A DNA stretch of 64,000 nt. Source: Pectinophora gossypiella (lineage: Eukaryota > Arthropoda > Insecta > Lepidoptera > Gelechiidae). The position numbers were made by a program, and so were the translations under genes. Position 1 is the first letter of the stretch, and each line of letters starts with the position of its first letter. The notes below the pieces were generated by a model, which saw only the letters and a list, made by a program, of their open reading frames with translations, was not told where the DNA came from and ran no database searches. The stretch spans positions 9,676,895-9,740,894 of the forward strand of contig NC_065428.1 of NCBI RefSeq assembly GCF_024362695.1. Direction: 5' to 3'. This document shows, piece by piece, positions 50,167 through 60,497 of the stretch.

Positions 50167-53061
50167 ATGACAACAGAGAAAAACTTTGGCTGTAGTAAGT
50201 TAAATGAGGACATATTAAATATAAAATGCAATAAGAAAAATACAAATGTAATCAACCTGGTACACCAAAACATACAAGGAATATTGGGCAAGGAACTTGA
50301 AATTGAACTTTTTTTAAACAGTAATTGTGTTGATATTATGTGCGTAACTGAACATTGGCTAAAAAAACATGAGTTCGTTTGCTTCAATAATCACCAGGTT
50401 GCCAGCTCGTACAGCAGGGAGACGGCTATCCGTGGCGGTTCATTAATATTAGTACGTAATTGTTTAAAATATAAGGAACGAACGGATATTGTAAGTCTCT
50501 CAGTTGAGCGAACTGTTGAGCTAGCCTGTATTGAACTCAGCCGGCTTATTGTATTGAGCGTATACAGACCCCCCGCTTCATCTTATGATCTATTTGAGAA
50601 AGTTATTGATGAAGCTTTATGCAAATTATGTAATAAAAGCAAACATGTTATCGTCTGCGGTGATTTTAATATTGATATTCTGGAAAATTGCTCATTAAGT
50701 ACTACATTCAAATCTTTATTTCTGTGTTATAATCTTGTAAATCTTTTTTCAGAACCAACCCGAATCACGTCACAGTCCGCGAAATGTATCGATAATATTT
50801 TTAGTAACTTAGAACCTTGTGATAAATTAATAATTAATAAATTAAAGTCAGATCACTGTGGTCAACAAATATCTTTCAACTTATTTGTTGACCGCTCACT
50901 GAAAAAGGATGTTACATGCAATCCCATATCAAGTAGTCGTTTAGAACAATTCAAAGATAATATGTCAAACAAATTACCAGAACTTCCTTACTGTGATGAC
51001 CCAAATTTGTTATATAACTCCCTATTTAATCTAACAAAATCGGAATTTAATAAAGTATTTAAGGCAAAAACAATTAAGAAAGCAGACACACCAATTTTTA
51101 GTGACTGGGCGACGGTAGGAATTTATAAGAGTAGAAACAGGTTGTATGAACTTTACGAAGAAAGAACATACAATCATAGCGTAGCTTTTCACGACTATGT
51201 AAAACAGTATTCAAAAGTTTTCAAACGTGTTTGCGTTACCGCGAAGGCAATGTTTGTTAGCAGTAAAATTAAAGGTAGCTCAGATATTATTAAAATGACT
51301 TGGAAAGTTATTAATAGCGAAACTGGGAAAGTCAAAGCACGCGATCTCGAGTATCAATTACAAATTGACGGTAAACTACTCACAAATGATAAGCAAGTTG
51401 CTGAAGCTTTTGAAAAATTCTTTACTGACATTCCATTTTCGACTACCAAGGACTTGAAGTCATCTCCTGCACTCGCTCAATCACTTGTAAGGGAGCACAT
51501 AGATACGTCCAAAGTAGATAAACTAACATTTACACACGTGAGTCCTAGGGACGTCTTAAGAGCTTTTAAATCTTTAGAAATCAAAAAGACTGCAGATCTT
51601 CATGGTCTCTCTGTTAAAGTCATTAACTCCGTGATTGATTGCATAGCTCCCTATCTATCATGTATATTTAATAAATGTGTAGACAATGGTGTGTTTCCAG
51701 ATTTAATGAAGCACAGTAAAGTCATTCCATTGTTTAAAGCTGGTAGTACTTCTGACCCTACTAATTTTAGACCAATATCTATACTACCCACGCTTAGTAA
51801 AATATTTGAAAAAATTTTATTACTGCAATTACTTCAACATTTCAATTTAATGTCTAATAAACAATTTGGTTTCACAAAGGGTCGCTCAACAACCGATGCT
51901 GGTGTTGAGTTAATAAATCATGTTTTTCAGGCTTGGGAGGAGTCCAAAGATGCTATTGGTGTCTTTTGCGACCTTTCCAAAGCCTTCGATTGCGTTTGTC
52001 ATGATATCTTAATCGCGAAACTTCGTCACTATGGAATAACTGATAATGCCATCGCTCTTTTGGAGTCATACCTTAGTGGCCGCGTTCAGAGGGTTGATGT
52101 GCATGGCTCCAGATCGTGTGGATCTAACGTCACTATAGGCGTCCCGCAGGGCTCAATTCTAGGTCCATTTCTATTCCTAGTTTACATAAACGACCTACCT
52201 AGTCTTGTAAAACATGAGGTGGTGCTGTTTGCAGATGATACCTCCTTACTTTTTAAAGTAAAGAGACGACAAGATTCCTTTGACGATGTAAACAACGCCA
52301 TATCAGAGGTAGTGGATTGGTTTACTGTAAACAACCTGCTACTTAATGAAAATAAAACAAAATATGTTTATTTTACGTTATCGAATGTTAGTAGGCCCCT
52401 CGATTCTATTATTGTAAAAAATAAGGAATTGGACCTCACGGATACTGCTGTATTTTTGGGAATTACTTTGGACGCTAAGTTGCAATGGAGTCCTCATATT
52501 GATAAGTTGTCCAAAAGGCTCAGCTCAGCAGCATTCGCGGTCAAAAAAATTCGTTTAATAACCGATGTAGAAACCGCGCGATTAGTTTATTTTGCCTACT
52601 TCCACAGTCTAATGTCGTACGGCATCTTGCTGTGGGGTCATGCTGCAGATATGAACAGCATTTTTGTTCTGCAAAAGCGAGCCATTCGGGCGATTTACAA
52701 ATTGGGACCCAAGATGTCACTTAGAAATAAATTTAAAGAAATTAATATTTTAACTTTGGCATCACAATATATCTTTGAAAACTTAATATATGTAAAAAAA
52801 CATATAGGATTATTTGCAAAAAATAGCGATCGGCACATTGTTAATACCAGGAACAAAAATAAACTTGCTTTACAAGTCAGTCGATTACATAAGATTACTA
52901 AATCTTTTAAGGGGCAATGTATACGTTTTTACAATAAGATTCCCATTGACATTCAGAATTTGCCTTTCAACTGTTTTAAGACAGTAGTTAAACAAAAACT
53001 TTACAAAAAAGGTTATTATAAAGTTAGTGATTATTTAGAAGATATGAATGCATGGGATTAA
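50167..53061 (+). CDS. LINE ORF2: endonuclease + reverse transcriptase, 964 aa
   Basis: APE endonuclease (residues ~25-235): NLVHQNIQGILG, VTEHWL, SVYRPP, VIVCGDFNID, SDHCGQ. Reverse transcriptase (~455-780): NFRPISILPTLSKIFEKIL, QFGFTKGRST, FCDLSKAFDCV, GVPQGSILGPFLFLVYINDL, LFADDTSLLF (catalytic DD), NNLLLNENKTKY and FLGITLD. The C-terminus has SYGILLWG and KGYYKVSDYLEDM. All catalytic motifs are intact and the length is typical. The start is an ATG five bases after ORF1, suggesting termination-reinitiation, which the RTE insertion in ORF1 may now disturb. Related dead C-termini lie at 4871-5363 and 24308-24715. Confidence 0.94.
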   Translation: MTTEKNFGCSKLNEDILNIKCNKKNTNVINLVHQNIQGILGKELEIELFLNSNCVDIMCVTEHWLKKHEFVCFNNHQVASSYSRETAIRGGSLILVRNCLKYKERTDIVSLSVERTVELACIELSRLIVLSVYRPPASSYDLFEKVIDEALCKLCNKSKHVIVCGDFNIDILENCSLSTTFKSLFLCYNLVNLFSEPTRITSQSAKCIDNIFSNLEPCDKLIINKLKSDHCGQQISFNLFVDRSLKKDVTCNPISSSRLEQFKDNMSNKLPELPYCDDPNLLYNSLFNLTKSEFNKVFKAKTIKKADTPIFSDWATVGIYKSRNRLYELYEERTYNHSVAFHDYVKQYSKVFKRVCVTAKAMFVSSKIKGSSDIIKMTWKVINSETGKVKARDLEYQLQIDGKLLTNDKQVAEAFEKFFTDIPFSTTKDLKSSPALAQSLVREHIDTSKVDKLTFTHVSPRDVLRAFKSLEIKKTADLHGLSVKVINSVIDCIAPYLSCIFNKCVDNGVFPDLMKHSKVIPLFKAGSTSDPTNFRPISILPTLSKIFEKILLLQLLQHFNLMSNKQFGFTKGRSTTDAGVELINHVFQAWEESKDAIGVFCDLSKAFDCVCHDILIAKLRHYGITDNAIALLESYLSGRVQRVDVHGSRSCGSNVTIGVPQGSILGPFLFLVYINDLPSLVKHEVVLFADDTSLLFKVKRRQDSFDDVNNAISEVVDWFTVNNLLLNENKTKYVYFTLSNVSRPLDSIIVKNKELDLTDTAVFLGITLDAKLQWSPHIDKLSKRLSSAAFAVKKIRLITDVETARLVYFAYFHSLMSYGILLWGHAADMNSIFVLQKRAIRAIYKLGPKMSLRNKFKEINILTLASQYIFENLIYVKKHIGLFAKNSDRHIVNTRNKNKLALQVSRLHKITKSFKGQCIRFYNKIPIDIQNLPFNCFKTVVKQKLYKKGYYKVSDYLEDMNAWD

Positions 53062-53177
53062 CTGTCTGAGAACTGATATTAGGCAGCTAAATTACTCAAT
53101 TGTATACCAATATTTTATGTTTTATGTTTATTTTTATTTTTTAAAGAACGTCTAGGGCCCTGTGCCGAGGTTTTTCT

Positions 53178-53220
53178 TGCAGCTTCTTTTCCCCGGCTAT
53201 ACAGGTTGTGAGAAGCTGCA
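53178..53220 (+). other. Stem-loop in the LINE 3' UTR
   Basis: TGCAGCTTCT (53178-53187) pairs perfectly with AGAAGCTGCA (53211-53220) around a 23-base loop. Position near the 3' end suggests a recognition structure for the reverse transcriptase, as known for other LINEs. That role is inference. Confidence 0.6.
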
Positions 53221-53290
53221 GTAGTTTTAGGCGGATGAGACGTTCGTTATGTAAAATTGACGATTCAAAGTGTAACTATGTTACCTACTG

Positions 53291-53296
53291 AATAAA
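53291..53296 (+). promoter_or_regulatory. Poly(A)-type signal of the LINE
   Basis: AATAAA about 25 bases before the TTTGAATTTGAA tail. Such hexamers recur at nearly every LINE 3' end in the window. Confidence 0.6.
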
Positions 53297-53322
53297 GATA
53301 TTTTTGAATTTGAATTTTGAAT

Positions 53323-54086
53323 TAGATATCTTAGAGACATACTTACATAAAAAAGAAACAATTCAATTTCATTATCATTCAAATGAAATCATTTTATTAG
53401 CGAGAGCACATAGAAACCACACCAATCTTTTCAGCCCATCGTACTTTGATCTATGCCATCCATCAGACTGCACTATCTAGTAAAAACACCGACTGTTTAC
53501 TGACACGGCACGCCACGTTCTTGATTGAATCCGCCTAAAACTAGTTCCAACTGGTTTGGACCGGCTAAAAGCGGTTGAAAGCGGATTTTTTTTAATTTTT
53601 GGCAACACGTCGCCCGGCCAATCGCGCTCTATGGCCACAGACAAATTGGTTGGCTGTGCCGCGTCAAATTTTATGTTTTCATCTCGTGTGTAATCTGTGG
53701 TTCTGGTTAGTGGGTGGGCTAAAAAAATGTGGGAATTGCGGCTACGACGCTCGTATTGAGTCAAATATAGAATATTCGACAAGAACAGTGTTATTAATAT
53801 ATAGATTGATTGAGGGTGAGAAACAGTATGATAAGACAGAGATGTTGTGTAAAAGACGAGATAGTGACTAAGATGTCGTTATAAGCGTTTAATTGTACTT
53901 ACATTTATATTTTGTTAAAATTGTTCATAAGAAATGTGTTTATATCTTATAGTTTGTTTGTTTTCATTTACGGTAAATGTTGTGTACGCAAGTAATTGTA
54001 ATATACCAAGTCTTTCTTTTTATAATACTGTATTTAAAGGTTTTATATGTATTTTATATGTAGCTGTATATGTACCAAAATAAATA
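53323..54086. other. Unassigned, GC-richer patch with long opposing frames
   Basis: 53480-53780 has ~90-100 codon frames on both strands and CCAAT-type words (GGCCAATCGCG, ATTGGTTGGC). No domain or splice pair is convincing. AATAAATAAATAAG at 54078 may be a retroposon tail. Confidence 0.4.
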
Positions 54087-54400
54087 AATAAGATAGAGAA
54101 GGCAATGTCAAGTTGGTTTGGACACATACAGCGGAGGCAGGATAATGGGATTACGAAAGCAGTATATAAAGCGAAGGTTGGTGGTAGGGCTGGCAGAGGA
54201 AGACCTAGAAGGAGGTACTTTAACCAAATTGGAGATGTCCTTAGAAAAGGTTCAATAAGATGTACTCTGTAGCGGCGTGCGTGTATGAAACGATTGATGA
54301 ATGTGGAGGAAGCAAGAGAAGTATGTCAGGATAGAAGCAAATGGAATTCCTTAGTCTCTGGTTACCCTGACGGGAAATAGGCGTGATTTTTTGTACGTAT
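54087..54400 (+). pseudogene. LINE-F ORF C-terminus with a stop
   Basis: Frame reads SSWFGHIQRRQDNGITKAVY, GRAGRGRPRRRYFNQIGDVL, CTL, a stop, then RRACMKRLMNVEEAREVCQD. It ends GGAAATAGGCGTGATTTTT. Dead, 5'-truncated. Confidence 0.8.
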
Positions 54401-54737
54401 GTGTAATATATAGATCAGTACAGTGTATCTATTTCCTTAATAACTCTCGCCAACCATCTAATTTCCGGATATAAAACAGCAATAAAGTACTTACATACAC
54501 TTATTTACTTAAGTACTTTAAAAAACATTTTTTAGAAAAAGAAAAACAATCAACTACGTACCCCATTCGACCCCTCCCTCCTAAGCCCGTGTATCTCTAC
54601 GAGACACTATCCCTGGTTATAATAATGCAGGTCACGTGACGAGATAAGCCTTATATGTAAATATGTGTGTTCATTAGCTGCGTGACGGCGGTAACGAGAG
54701 GTGACCCTTGCAACGCGTGTTCCTATTCAGATACTAA
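54401..54737. other. Unassigned stretch
   Basis: Nothing recognised. Confidence 0.4.
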
Positions 54738-55366
54738 CGTCCTCCATGGTCCAGTGGTTGAGCGTTGTGCTCACGATCTGGAGGTCCCGGGTCCCTATAT
54801 ACGTCCCACTGCTGGGCACAGGCCTCCCCTCAATCAATCGGAGGGGATATGGAGCATACTCCACCACGCTGCTCCACTGTGGGTTGTTGAAGGTGTTTTT
54901 ACGGCTAATAGCTGGGACCAACAGCTTAACTTGCCCTCCGAAGCACGGAATCATCTTACTTTTTCAGACAATCAGGTGATTCAAGCCTGAAAAGTTCTTA
55001 CCAAACAAAGGACAGTCTCACAAAGTGATTTCGAAGATGTCCCCATCGGGAATCGAACCCGGACCTCCAGATCGTGAGCCTGACGCTCTAACCACTAGAC
55101 CACGGAGGCCGGTGGGGACAAATCACAAAAATCACTTTGTGATCGTTAGTTTGTTTAGGACATTACAGGCTGATCACCTGATTGTCCAAAAGTAAGATGA
55201 TCCATGCTTCGGAAGGCATGTTAAGTTGGTCCCGGTTACTACTTACGTAAGTACGTAGTCGTTACATGAGCCATGTCAGGGGCCTATGGCGGCTCAATAA
55301 TAACCCTGACACCAGGGTTGATGAGATTAGTAATCCATCTCACAACCCAGACGGTAGAAGAAAAAG
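54738..55366 (+). repeat. SINE-2 split by a SINE-1 at its B box
   Basis: SINE-2 head at 54738-54792 (CCTCCATGGTCCAGTGGTTG ... GGTCCCGGGT) resumes at 55110 (CCGGTGGGGACAAATCAC) and runs to its tail at 55366. About eight bases of the B box (TTCGAATC) are missing at the join. Confidence 0.88.
54793..55109 (-). repeat. SINE-1 full-length copy inside SINE-2
   Basis: Minus-strand head GCCTCCGTGGTCTAGTGGTT at 55109, B box, core GTGCTTCGGAGGGCAAG, end GCCCAGCAGTGGGACG. No TATG tail and no clear target duplication. Confidence 0.92.
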
Positions 55367-55369
55367 AAT

Positions 55370-55490
55370 TCAGATACTACATAAAACTACACATAAATGG
55401 GGCTTAAAGAAGTCGCCATACTCTGAATATGGTCACCCGGATTAAACCCTAACTCACATAGTGAACGAGTGCCCTCTACACCGGTTCCCA
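55370..55490 (+). pseudogene. LINE ORF fragment with zinc-knuckle-like motif
   Basis: Frame reads HKTTHKWGLKKSPYSEYGHP, D, a stop, then TLTHIVNECPLHRFP. It matches the WG...SP.C.CG...T..HIV.ECPL signature at the end of several LINE RT proteins, with Cys replaced by Ser/Tyr. Dead fragment. Confidence 0.65.
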
Positions 55491-55549
55491 GTAGGCTGAT
55501 AGGCTCTGCACGGTAACCGTGCCGATAATCGTGCCGGTAATTTGCGCGC

Positions 55550-55635
55550 GGCGCAAATTATATCGAGGCCTTCGACCATCTACTTAGATAGCATTCGTAT
55601 CGTTTATTGGTCGAAGCGCTCAATATAATTCGCGT
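55550..55635. mobile_element. Palindromic element, single copy
   Basis: GCGCAAATTATATCGAGGCC at 55551 pairs with the inverse of GCGCTCAATATAATTCGCG at 55616-55634, sharing TTCGACCA/TGGTCGAA inner arms. MITE-like. Family unknown. Downstream 55668-55738 is the repeat also at 10820 and 22232. Confidence 0.55.
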
Positions 55636-55755
55636 CGTGTGACGGATACGGCAGACACTTGGTTGAGGGAGCTTAAGCTATATATATAGTCCACGCAGGA
55701 TTTTTTTTTGTCATACGCAATAATAATTGAGGTACTACTATTATAATATCGGCCT

Positions 55756-56186
55756 GCCGGCCTCTGTGGTCCAGTGGAGCGTTGGGCTCACGATTCGGAG
55801 GTCACACGACATATCACCAAAAAAAAAATAACATCTAGTGATCCCTAGTTTGATTCTGTATTCGGCTGGTTTTCCCTTCGCGGGTTGTTAGGTCAGACAG
55901 GCAGTCGTTTCTGTAAAACACCGGACCTGTCAAATCTTCAGAACGGGATAATGTTAGGGAGATTATGTGATCCCTAGTTTGGTTAAGACATTACATGCCG
56001 ATCTCCTGATTGTCCGAAAGTGAGATGATCCGTGTTTCAGATGGCACTTTAAGTTGGTGGTTACTACTTACTGATGTAAGGGAGTAGTTGTTACATGAGC
56101 TATAGAAGCCTTTGGCGGCTCAATACCCTGAGACCAGGGTTGATAAGGTTGGTAATCTACCTCAAAACCCATATGATAGAAGGTTA
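55756..56186 (+). repeat. SINE-2 with a SINE-4 fragment inserted, 15-bp TSD
   Basis: SINE-2 at 55756-55852 and 55967-56186. The insert 55853-55966 is a SINE-4 3' piece (ATTCGGCTGGTTTTCCC ... GTCAAATCTTCAG). GTGATCCCTAGTTTG occurs at 55838-55852 and 55967-55981. Confidence 0.9.
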
Positions 56187-56945
56187 TAATACCTGTTTAA
56201 TGCAATACAAAAATCATTATTAACATGTGCCTAACGCGTGAGCGAGCAAGATACAGTCTTTGCGCTCTCTCTCTTACTCATAAGTCATCCGTCTCACTAT
56301 ATGACCATTTAAGACTAAAGTAAGACTCAGAGGGGGTGAAGTCTGCGCCCGATACGAATTGGTGCGGGGCGGAGAATTACCGGTCTATACACAGTCTTTA
56401 ATCTATGCTCAAGCATAGTTGGCGAGGAATGGGCGTATACTTATTACTATACCCCTGTCTACCCTTTGAGGGATAGAGGCGTGATGCTATTGTTATGTTT
56501 AGTTTGTTTATCTCACAATATGAACACGCAGCAACCGCAGACTATGTTTTTGGGTCCTCATTTAAATGGGTATACTTTACCCGACTTTAACAAATTGTGT
56601 TTTGTTAGGATATTGATAATAAAAACCATTTCACCTTGATATATTTATTAGTGAAAGCTACATCTTACATTTCCTTTTCTTTCTTTTATTTTTAAGTTAA
56701 ATATTATTATAACCACAATCAACAACTTTTTTATTAGTGTATTGTATAGTTTTTCTTTAAATTGTAGTCTAGAATAGTATGTTCTAACTGTATTGGCAAC
56801 GTAAGAAAGTGACTTCTACGATACGGACTTTTGCCTAGTGCAGGAGTTACAGCTAATCTTGTAGGAATGTCGAATAACAGTTATGCACCAATATTATGTC
56901 TGAAGATGATTGTATATTGTTTCTGAGTAAAAAACATTATTATTA
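56187..56945. other. Unassigned, with repeat T and a LINE tail
   Basis: 56395-56505 is repeat T (AGTTGGCGAGGAATGGGCGT). 56800-56945 ends in a (TTA)n run, probably a LINE 3' end. No gene. Confidence 0.45.
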
Positions 56946-57050
56946 TTGTATGTCATTTCCATATCTCGGGCCTATGGAGTCCTGGACTTTTGGAAGGCGT
57001 GCGTGGGGCCGAAGCCAATACGTAGAGGCCCCTTAAGATAATTTAATCAT
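56946..57050 (+). repeat. Repeat S fragment
   Basis: GTATGTCATTTCCATATCTC and GAAGGCGTGCGTGGGGCCG match the minus-strand start of 2236-3012. Confidence 0.7.
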
Positions 57051-57094
57051 AAAAAAACATCAAAACAGAGCATCATGCTTGTGTCAGAAGTGTA

Positions 57095-57262
57095 CACCCG
57101 TCCACTCTTGGCAAACTATATTTATGTCCCATGTAATAGAGGGCGAGCCTATTGCCATTAACAGGGCACAAATCCTGGAAACCACGTGATATCAATTAAG
57201 TAATCCAAACATGAATTCGAAATTCAAACTCATACGATTGAAGGAAAAGATTATATTGTAAA
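57095..57262 (-). repeat. Repeat T copy, longest body
   Basis: Reverse orientation: GTTTGGATTACTTAATTGAT, CACGTGGTTTCCAGGATTTG, CCATTAACAGGGC on plus. 57263-57489 next to it is unassigned. Confidence 0.65.
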
Positions 57263-57489
57263 ATTCACCAGACCATAACTAGTTGATAGCAGATTACGTT
57301 TTAACAAAGACATGTATTGCTTTACAAGCCTAGAATATCTTGGTAATCTCTTCTGAAGAGATATTATAGCTAGTAAGAAGATTTATATTTAGATTTGTGT
57401 TCACAAAAGCTTTTTTGATAAATAAAATATTTGCCATATTTTTTTATGTTGGAGGGAATGTTATCTTTTGTTCAATTTTTCCAATACCT

Positions 57490-57823
57490 ACAGAGTGTGT
57501 GACACTGTACGGAATACTGAGGGGGATGATTTAGCTCATGATTCTGAATTGATTTCAAGTGGAATTTTTCGTCTTAAAATTTATATTTGATATTTTTATA
57601 AAATATTTTCAGTTCCATACGTTAAGCCGTTGGTCCGGGTTATTAGCCGTAATAAACACCTCCACCAATCCGCAGTGGAGCAGCGTGTTGGAGCTTGCTC
57701 CATACCCCCTCCGATTGGTTGAGGGGAAACCTGTGCCCAGCAGTGGGACGTAAGTAAATTCCATTTGATTTTAACTCAGAACCATGAGCTGAATCATCCT
57801 TCTCAGTATTCGTTACGATGCCA
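57490..57823. mobile_element. MITE-1 interrupted by a SINE-1 fragment
   Basis: Left arm 57490-57606 (ACAGAGTGTGTGACACTGTA), right arm 57753-57823 (AATTCCATTTGATTTTAACT). SINE-1 core-to-end sequence fills 57607-57752 (GTTAAGCCGTTGGTCCG ... CCCAGCAGTGGGACG). Confidence 0.75.
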
Positions 57824-57962
57824 AAGGCCCCTGACATTACTCATGTAGTGACTCCAGGACCGATTCCTTACCGTGCATTCTGAAGTACGGACCAAGGATC
57901 ATTTTACTTTCGGACAATGGGGTGATCAGTCTGCAATGTCCTTAACAAACTAGGGACCACAC
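57822..57962 (-). repeat. SINE-2 diverged fragment
   Basis: Minus-strand middle part: GCCAAAGGCCCCTGACATTA and ACTTTCGGACAATGGGGTGA on plus. Abuts the MITE-1 right end. Confidence 0.7.
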
Positions 57963-58777
57963 AGTGACTATTTTTTTACAAATTCAAATTTATTTATTTC
58001 AGACATTAATACATCCATAGGGGTTAGTATGAAAGAAAACTTAATAGCTAATGCTATTTTAATAATTTACTTATAAATAAGAGCTGGGTTTCGGCAATAT
58101 ATGAGCCTTTGTCCAGTGCTCAAAAAATGAACCCTGGGCACATGCTGCTACAATTTTCACGTACTTTTGTCATAAGTCTCCACCGGTTGTGAACCAAATT
58201 CTCAATCACTTGACCACAGAGGTCGCATTTACAATTATTATTGTAGTTTAAAACGAACTTTAGATTGAATACAAAGATTAGGATTAAACGTTTAACTACC
58301 AAAATTTCAAACCAAAATGATACAAACTAAAAATTATTACCAACTCAAATAATAATAGAAACAACGTTAGACCACTATAAAGATAACAGATATTAAAGTT
58401 AAAATTAAGGCCACAAACAGACAAAAGGGTTTATTTTATGCACATAATGCGGAACCGGAAGTGATAGTGAAACCGGATGTAACGTCACAGCTTTGTTATG
58501 CTAATTCGTTTAGTTTCCGCTTGCTTTTATTGCTGAAATTGGTGCGATATATGTTAACGTAGTTTTACTTGGTTAAAAAATTTAAATTTAAAAACTAAAA
58601 CCCGACTACGGAAAAAACACGCTCTAAAAAGTATGAAACAAGAAATTAGATATAATTTCTCTGCAATTCTTCCGAATAGTGATGTTTGGAAGATAGCCGT
58701 GGTCGTGTGCCGTGGTAAGCAAACACTTAGGATCGATTGGACTGTGTGTCAAACTAAATACAATCCAATACAAAGTG
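57963..58777. other. Unassigned, with LINE tail and SINE-2 head scrap
   Basis: 57972-58060 reads as a minus-strand LINE 3' UTR (CAAATTTATTTATTTCAGAC). 58165-58225 vaguely matches a SINE-2 head (minus). No gene recognised. Confidence 0.4.
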
Positions 58778-58920
58778 ATAGTGACATCGTAACGAAAACT
58801 AGAATTGAATATAATATAAAAACATGAATTGCGTCGGAAAATTCCACTTATAATCAACTCAGAAACATGGTCTGAATCCTCCCTCAATGTTTTCGTTATG
58901 ATGAGACTAACAAACTGTAC
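58778..58920. mobile_element. MITE-1, internally deleted
   Basis: GATAGTGACATCGTAACGAA at left and TTTTCGTTATGATGAGACTA at right. Most of the left inner arm is lost. Confidence 0.7.
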
Positions 58921-59573
58921 ATAGCTTATCGAATTTGTACTAAGTTTTCATTTCTCGGCCAATATGGTATACTCATTATATTTATATAATATTCTACATA
59001 ATATACTATGTAGACTCTATTTTTGACGTGACTTATTGTACATTTACAAAGGAAGAAAGAAAATATTTATTTCTATATTGGACGCAACATTTACAAAACT
59101 AAAAAATTACAGAAATAAAAAAGACAAATAATTACAGACATTAAATACACAATGGAGGCGCCCAAAATAAAAAAAGGATCTATGTTTTTGTTGTTGTTTT
59201 TTTGCGCGGCCTTTGGCCACACAATTTATTTATTTCAAATACCTAGGAAAACAATTTTGAAACGAAATTTGCAATTTGTAAAATGCAAATAGTTTGTGCG
59301 TTAGCCAACGATGTCTCCACTTATAAGTTTGTCCTGTTAATGTTTTGTAAATTTGTAAGCAAGAAAGTGTTTTATTATTATTATGTGTATGTCGTTTCCA
59401 TATCTCAGACCTATTATTATTATTATTATAAACACGTGCATCACTAAGAAGTTTGACAGGATAAGTAATAAATTAATTATTGACAATAACTGGGTAATAC
59501 AAAAAAGAAAAGAAAAGTTAACGTTACATCAGTTCTAACGCTTTGAGGGCAGATACAAATTTATTGTGTTCAA
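58921..59573. other. Unassigned, with LINE scraps
   Basis: 59021-59047 is a Jockey-1 terminus (minus). 59055-59145 resembles a minus LINE 3' UTR. 59320-59440 carries LINE-R and repeat S words with TTA runs. Confidence 0.45.
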
Positions 59574-59640
59574 TAATAACCCTGACACCAGGGTTGATGA
59601 GGTTGGTAATTCACCTCACAACCCACACGATAGAAGGAGA
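59574..59640 (+). repeat. SINE-2 3' end fragment
   Basis: CCCTGACACCAGGGTTGATG through CACACGATAGAAGGAGA. Confidence 0.85.
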
Positions 59641-59654
59641 AGATTGTAGATTTG

Positions 59655-60000
59655 CCGCTTTTTTTGACGTAACTTATAGTATTGCCGCAAATGAAATTGA
59701 AACTAGGAGCGCTGAAGGCTCTCATCCGGTACAAAATTTAAGAAAACAAGCCTGAGGTTGACCATTTTGGCGCGAACCTCGGCTCAGGGCGTCGTCTGAG
59801 AGGAAGAATATTTGAAAGAATTAATCGACCCTAGTGGGTCGATAGCGATAAGCGCTGAAAGAAGGAAAACGTCGACCATTCCAGCGGGGTCGGTCCCGGG
59901 GTTTTTAAAGTATTTGGTGTCGCGAGCTGATTGGCCGCCTCTATGGCTAGAGTAATCGGGTCGTCGGGATCGTATATTACGTCCGTCGGACAACTGGCAT
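59655..60000 (-). pseudogene. Jockey-1 ORF2 C-terminus + 3' UTR
   Basis: Minus-strand frame reads DVIYDPDDPITLAIEAANQL as in 18095-18592, then the 3' UTR to poly(A). Several small deletions. An older copy. Confidence 0.8.
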
Positions 60001-60309
60001 TCACTACTTGTCCGGACAACTAGTGCAGTATGCTACAAGCGACGTATGCATGGCAACTCTGACCTATAACCAAATATTATACCAAGGAGCTAGGAAACAA
60101 AAGGCGCAGCTATGAGAGACCTTTGAGATACACGAAATCATTTTATGTCTTTAGGAAATCAGGTGAGTCAAGGTGCAGTTTTCAACATAAGTGTTCAGTG
60201 TTCGCCTTCTATGTTTAAACCCCTGTATAGCGGGCGAAAAATGGTTGCCATTAATGATAATAGGAAAATTATATTATTGCAAAAATTATATTATTGAAAA
60301 TTATATTAT
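60001..60309. other. Unassigned, repeat T scrap
   Basis: 60216-60262 loosely matches repeat T (minus). Nothing else recognised. Confidence 0.4.
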
Positions 60310-60497
60310 TATTACGATGATAAATTATACTTGATATTAACTCAGAATAGAAGTGTGCTGACACTTCTCTTCTTCTTCTATTCTGAGTTAATATCAAGTA
60401 TAATTTTCCATCGCAAAAGCATAAAATTGAAAATAAATAAAAAATAAACATGAATTTCGCGACAGAAAATTCCGATATGTTGCGATATCACTAACAC
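60310..60497. mobile_element. MITE-1 variant with a perfect inner hairpin
   Basis: TTATACTTGATATTAACTCA and TGAGTTAATATCAAGTATAA are perfectly complementary around AGAAGTGTGCTGACACTTCT (itself hairpin-forming). The right arm ends GCGATATCACTAACACCCG. The left outer end is missing. Confidence 0.72.

Larger units (their letters stand above)
45800..53322 (+). mobile_element. Near-complete CR1/Jockey-type LINE carrying a nested RTE
   Basis: Order: GC-rich 5' leader (CGCATGCGCGGCGC near 45814), ORF1, ORF2, 3' UTR with stem-loop, AATAAA at 53291 and a TTTGAATTTGAATTTTG tail. Without the nested 3.1-kb RTE the element would be about 4.4 kb, normal for the group. Both ORFs are otherwise open, so it was probably young when the RTE hit it. 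The 5' boundary is approximate. An ORF1 with an SGNH-like domain favours the CR1 group; Jockey-type is the alternative. Confidence 0.88.

Noticed and set aside
53599..53871. 90-codon coding region on plus strand
   Set aside because: An equally long opposing frame, no domain, and no splice or promoter evidence beyond CCAAT words.
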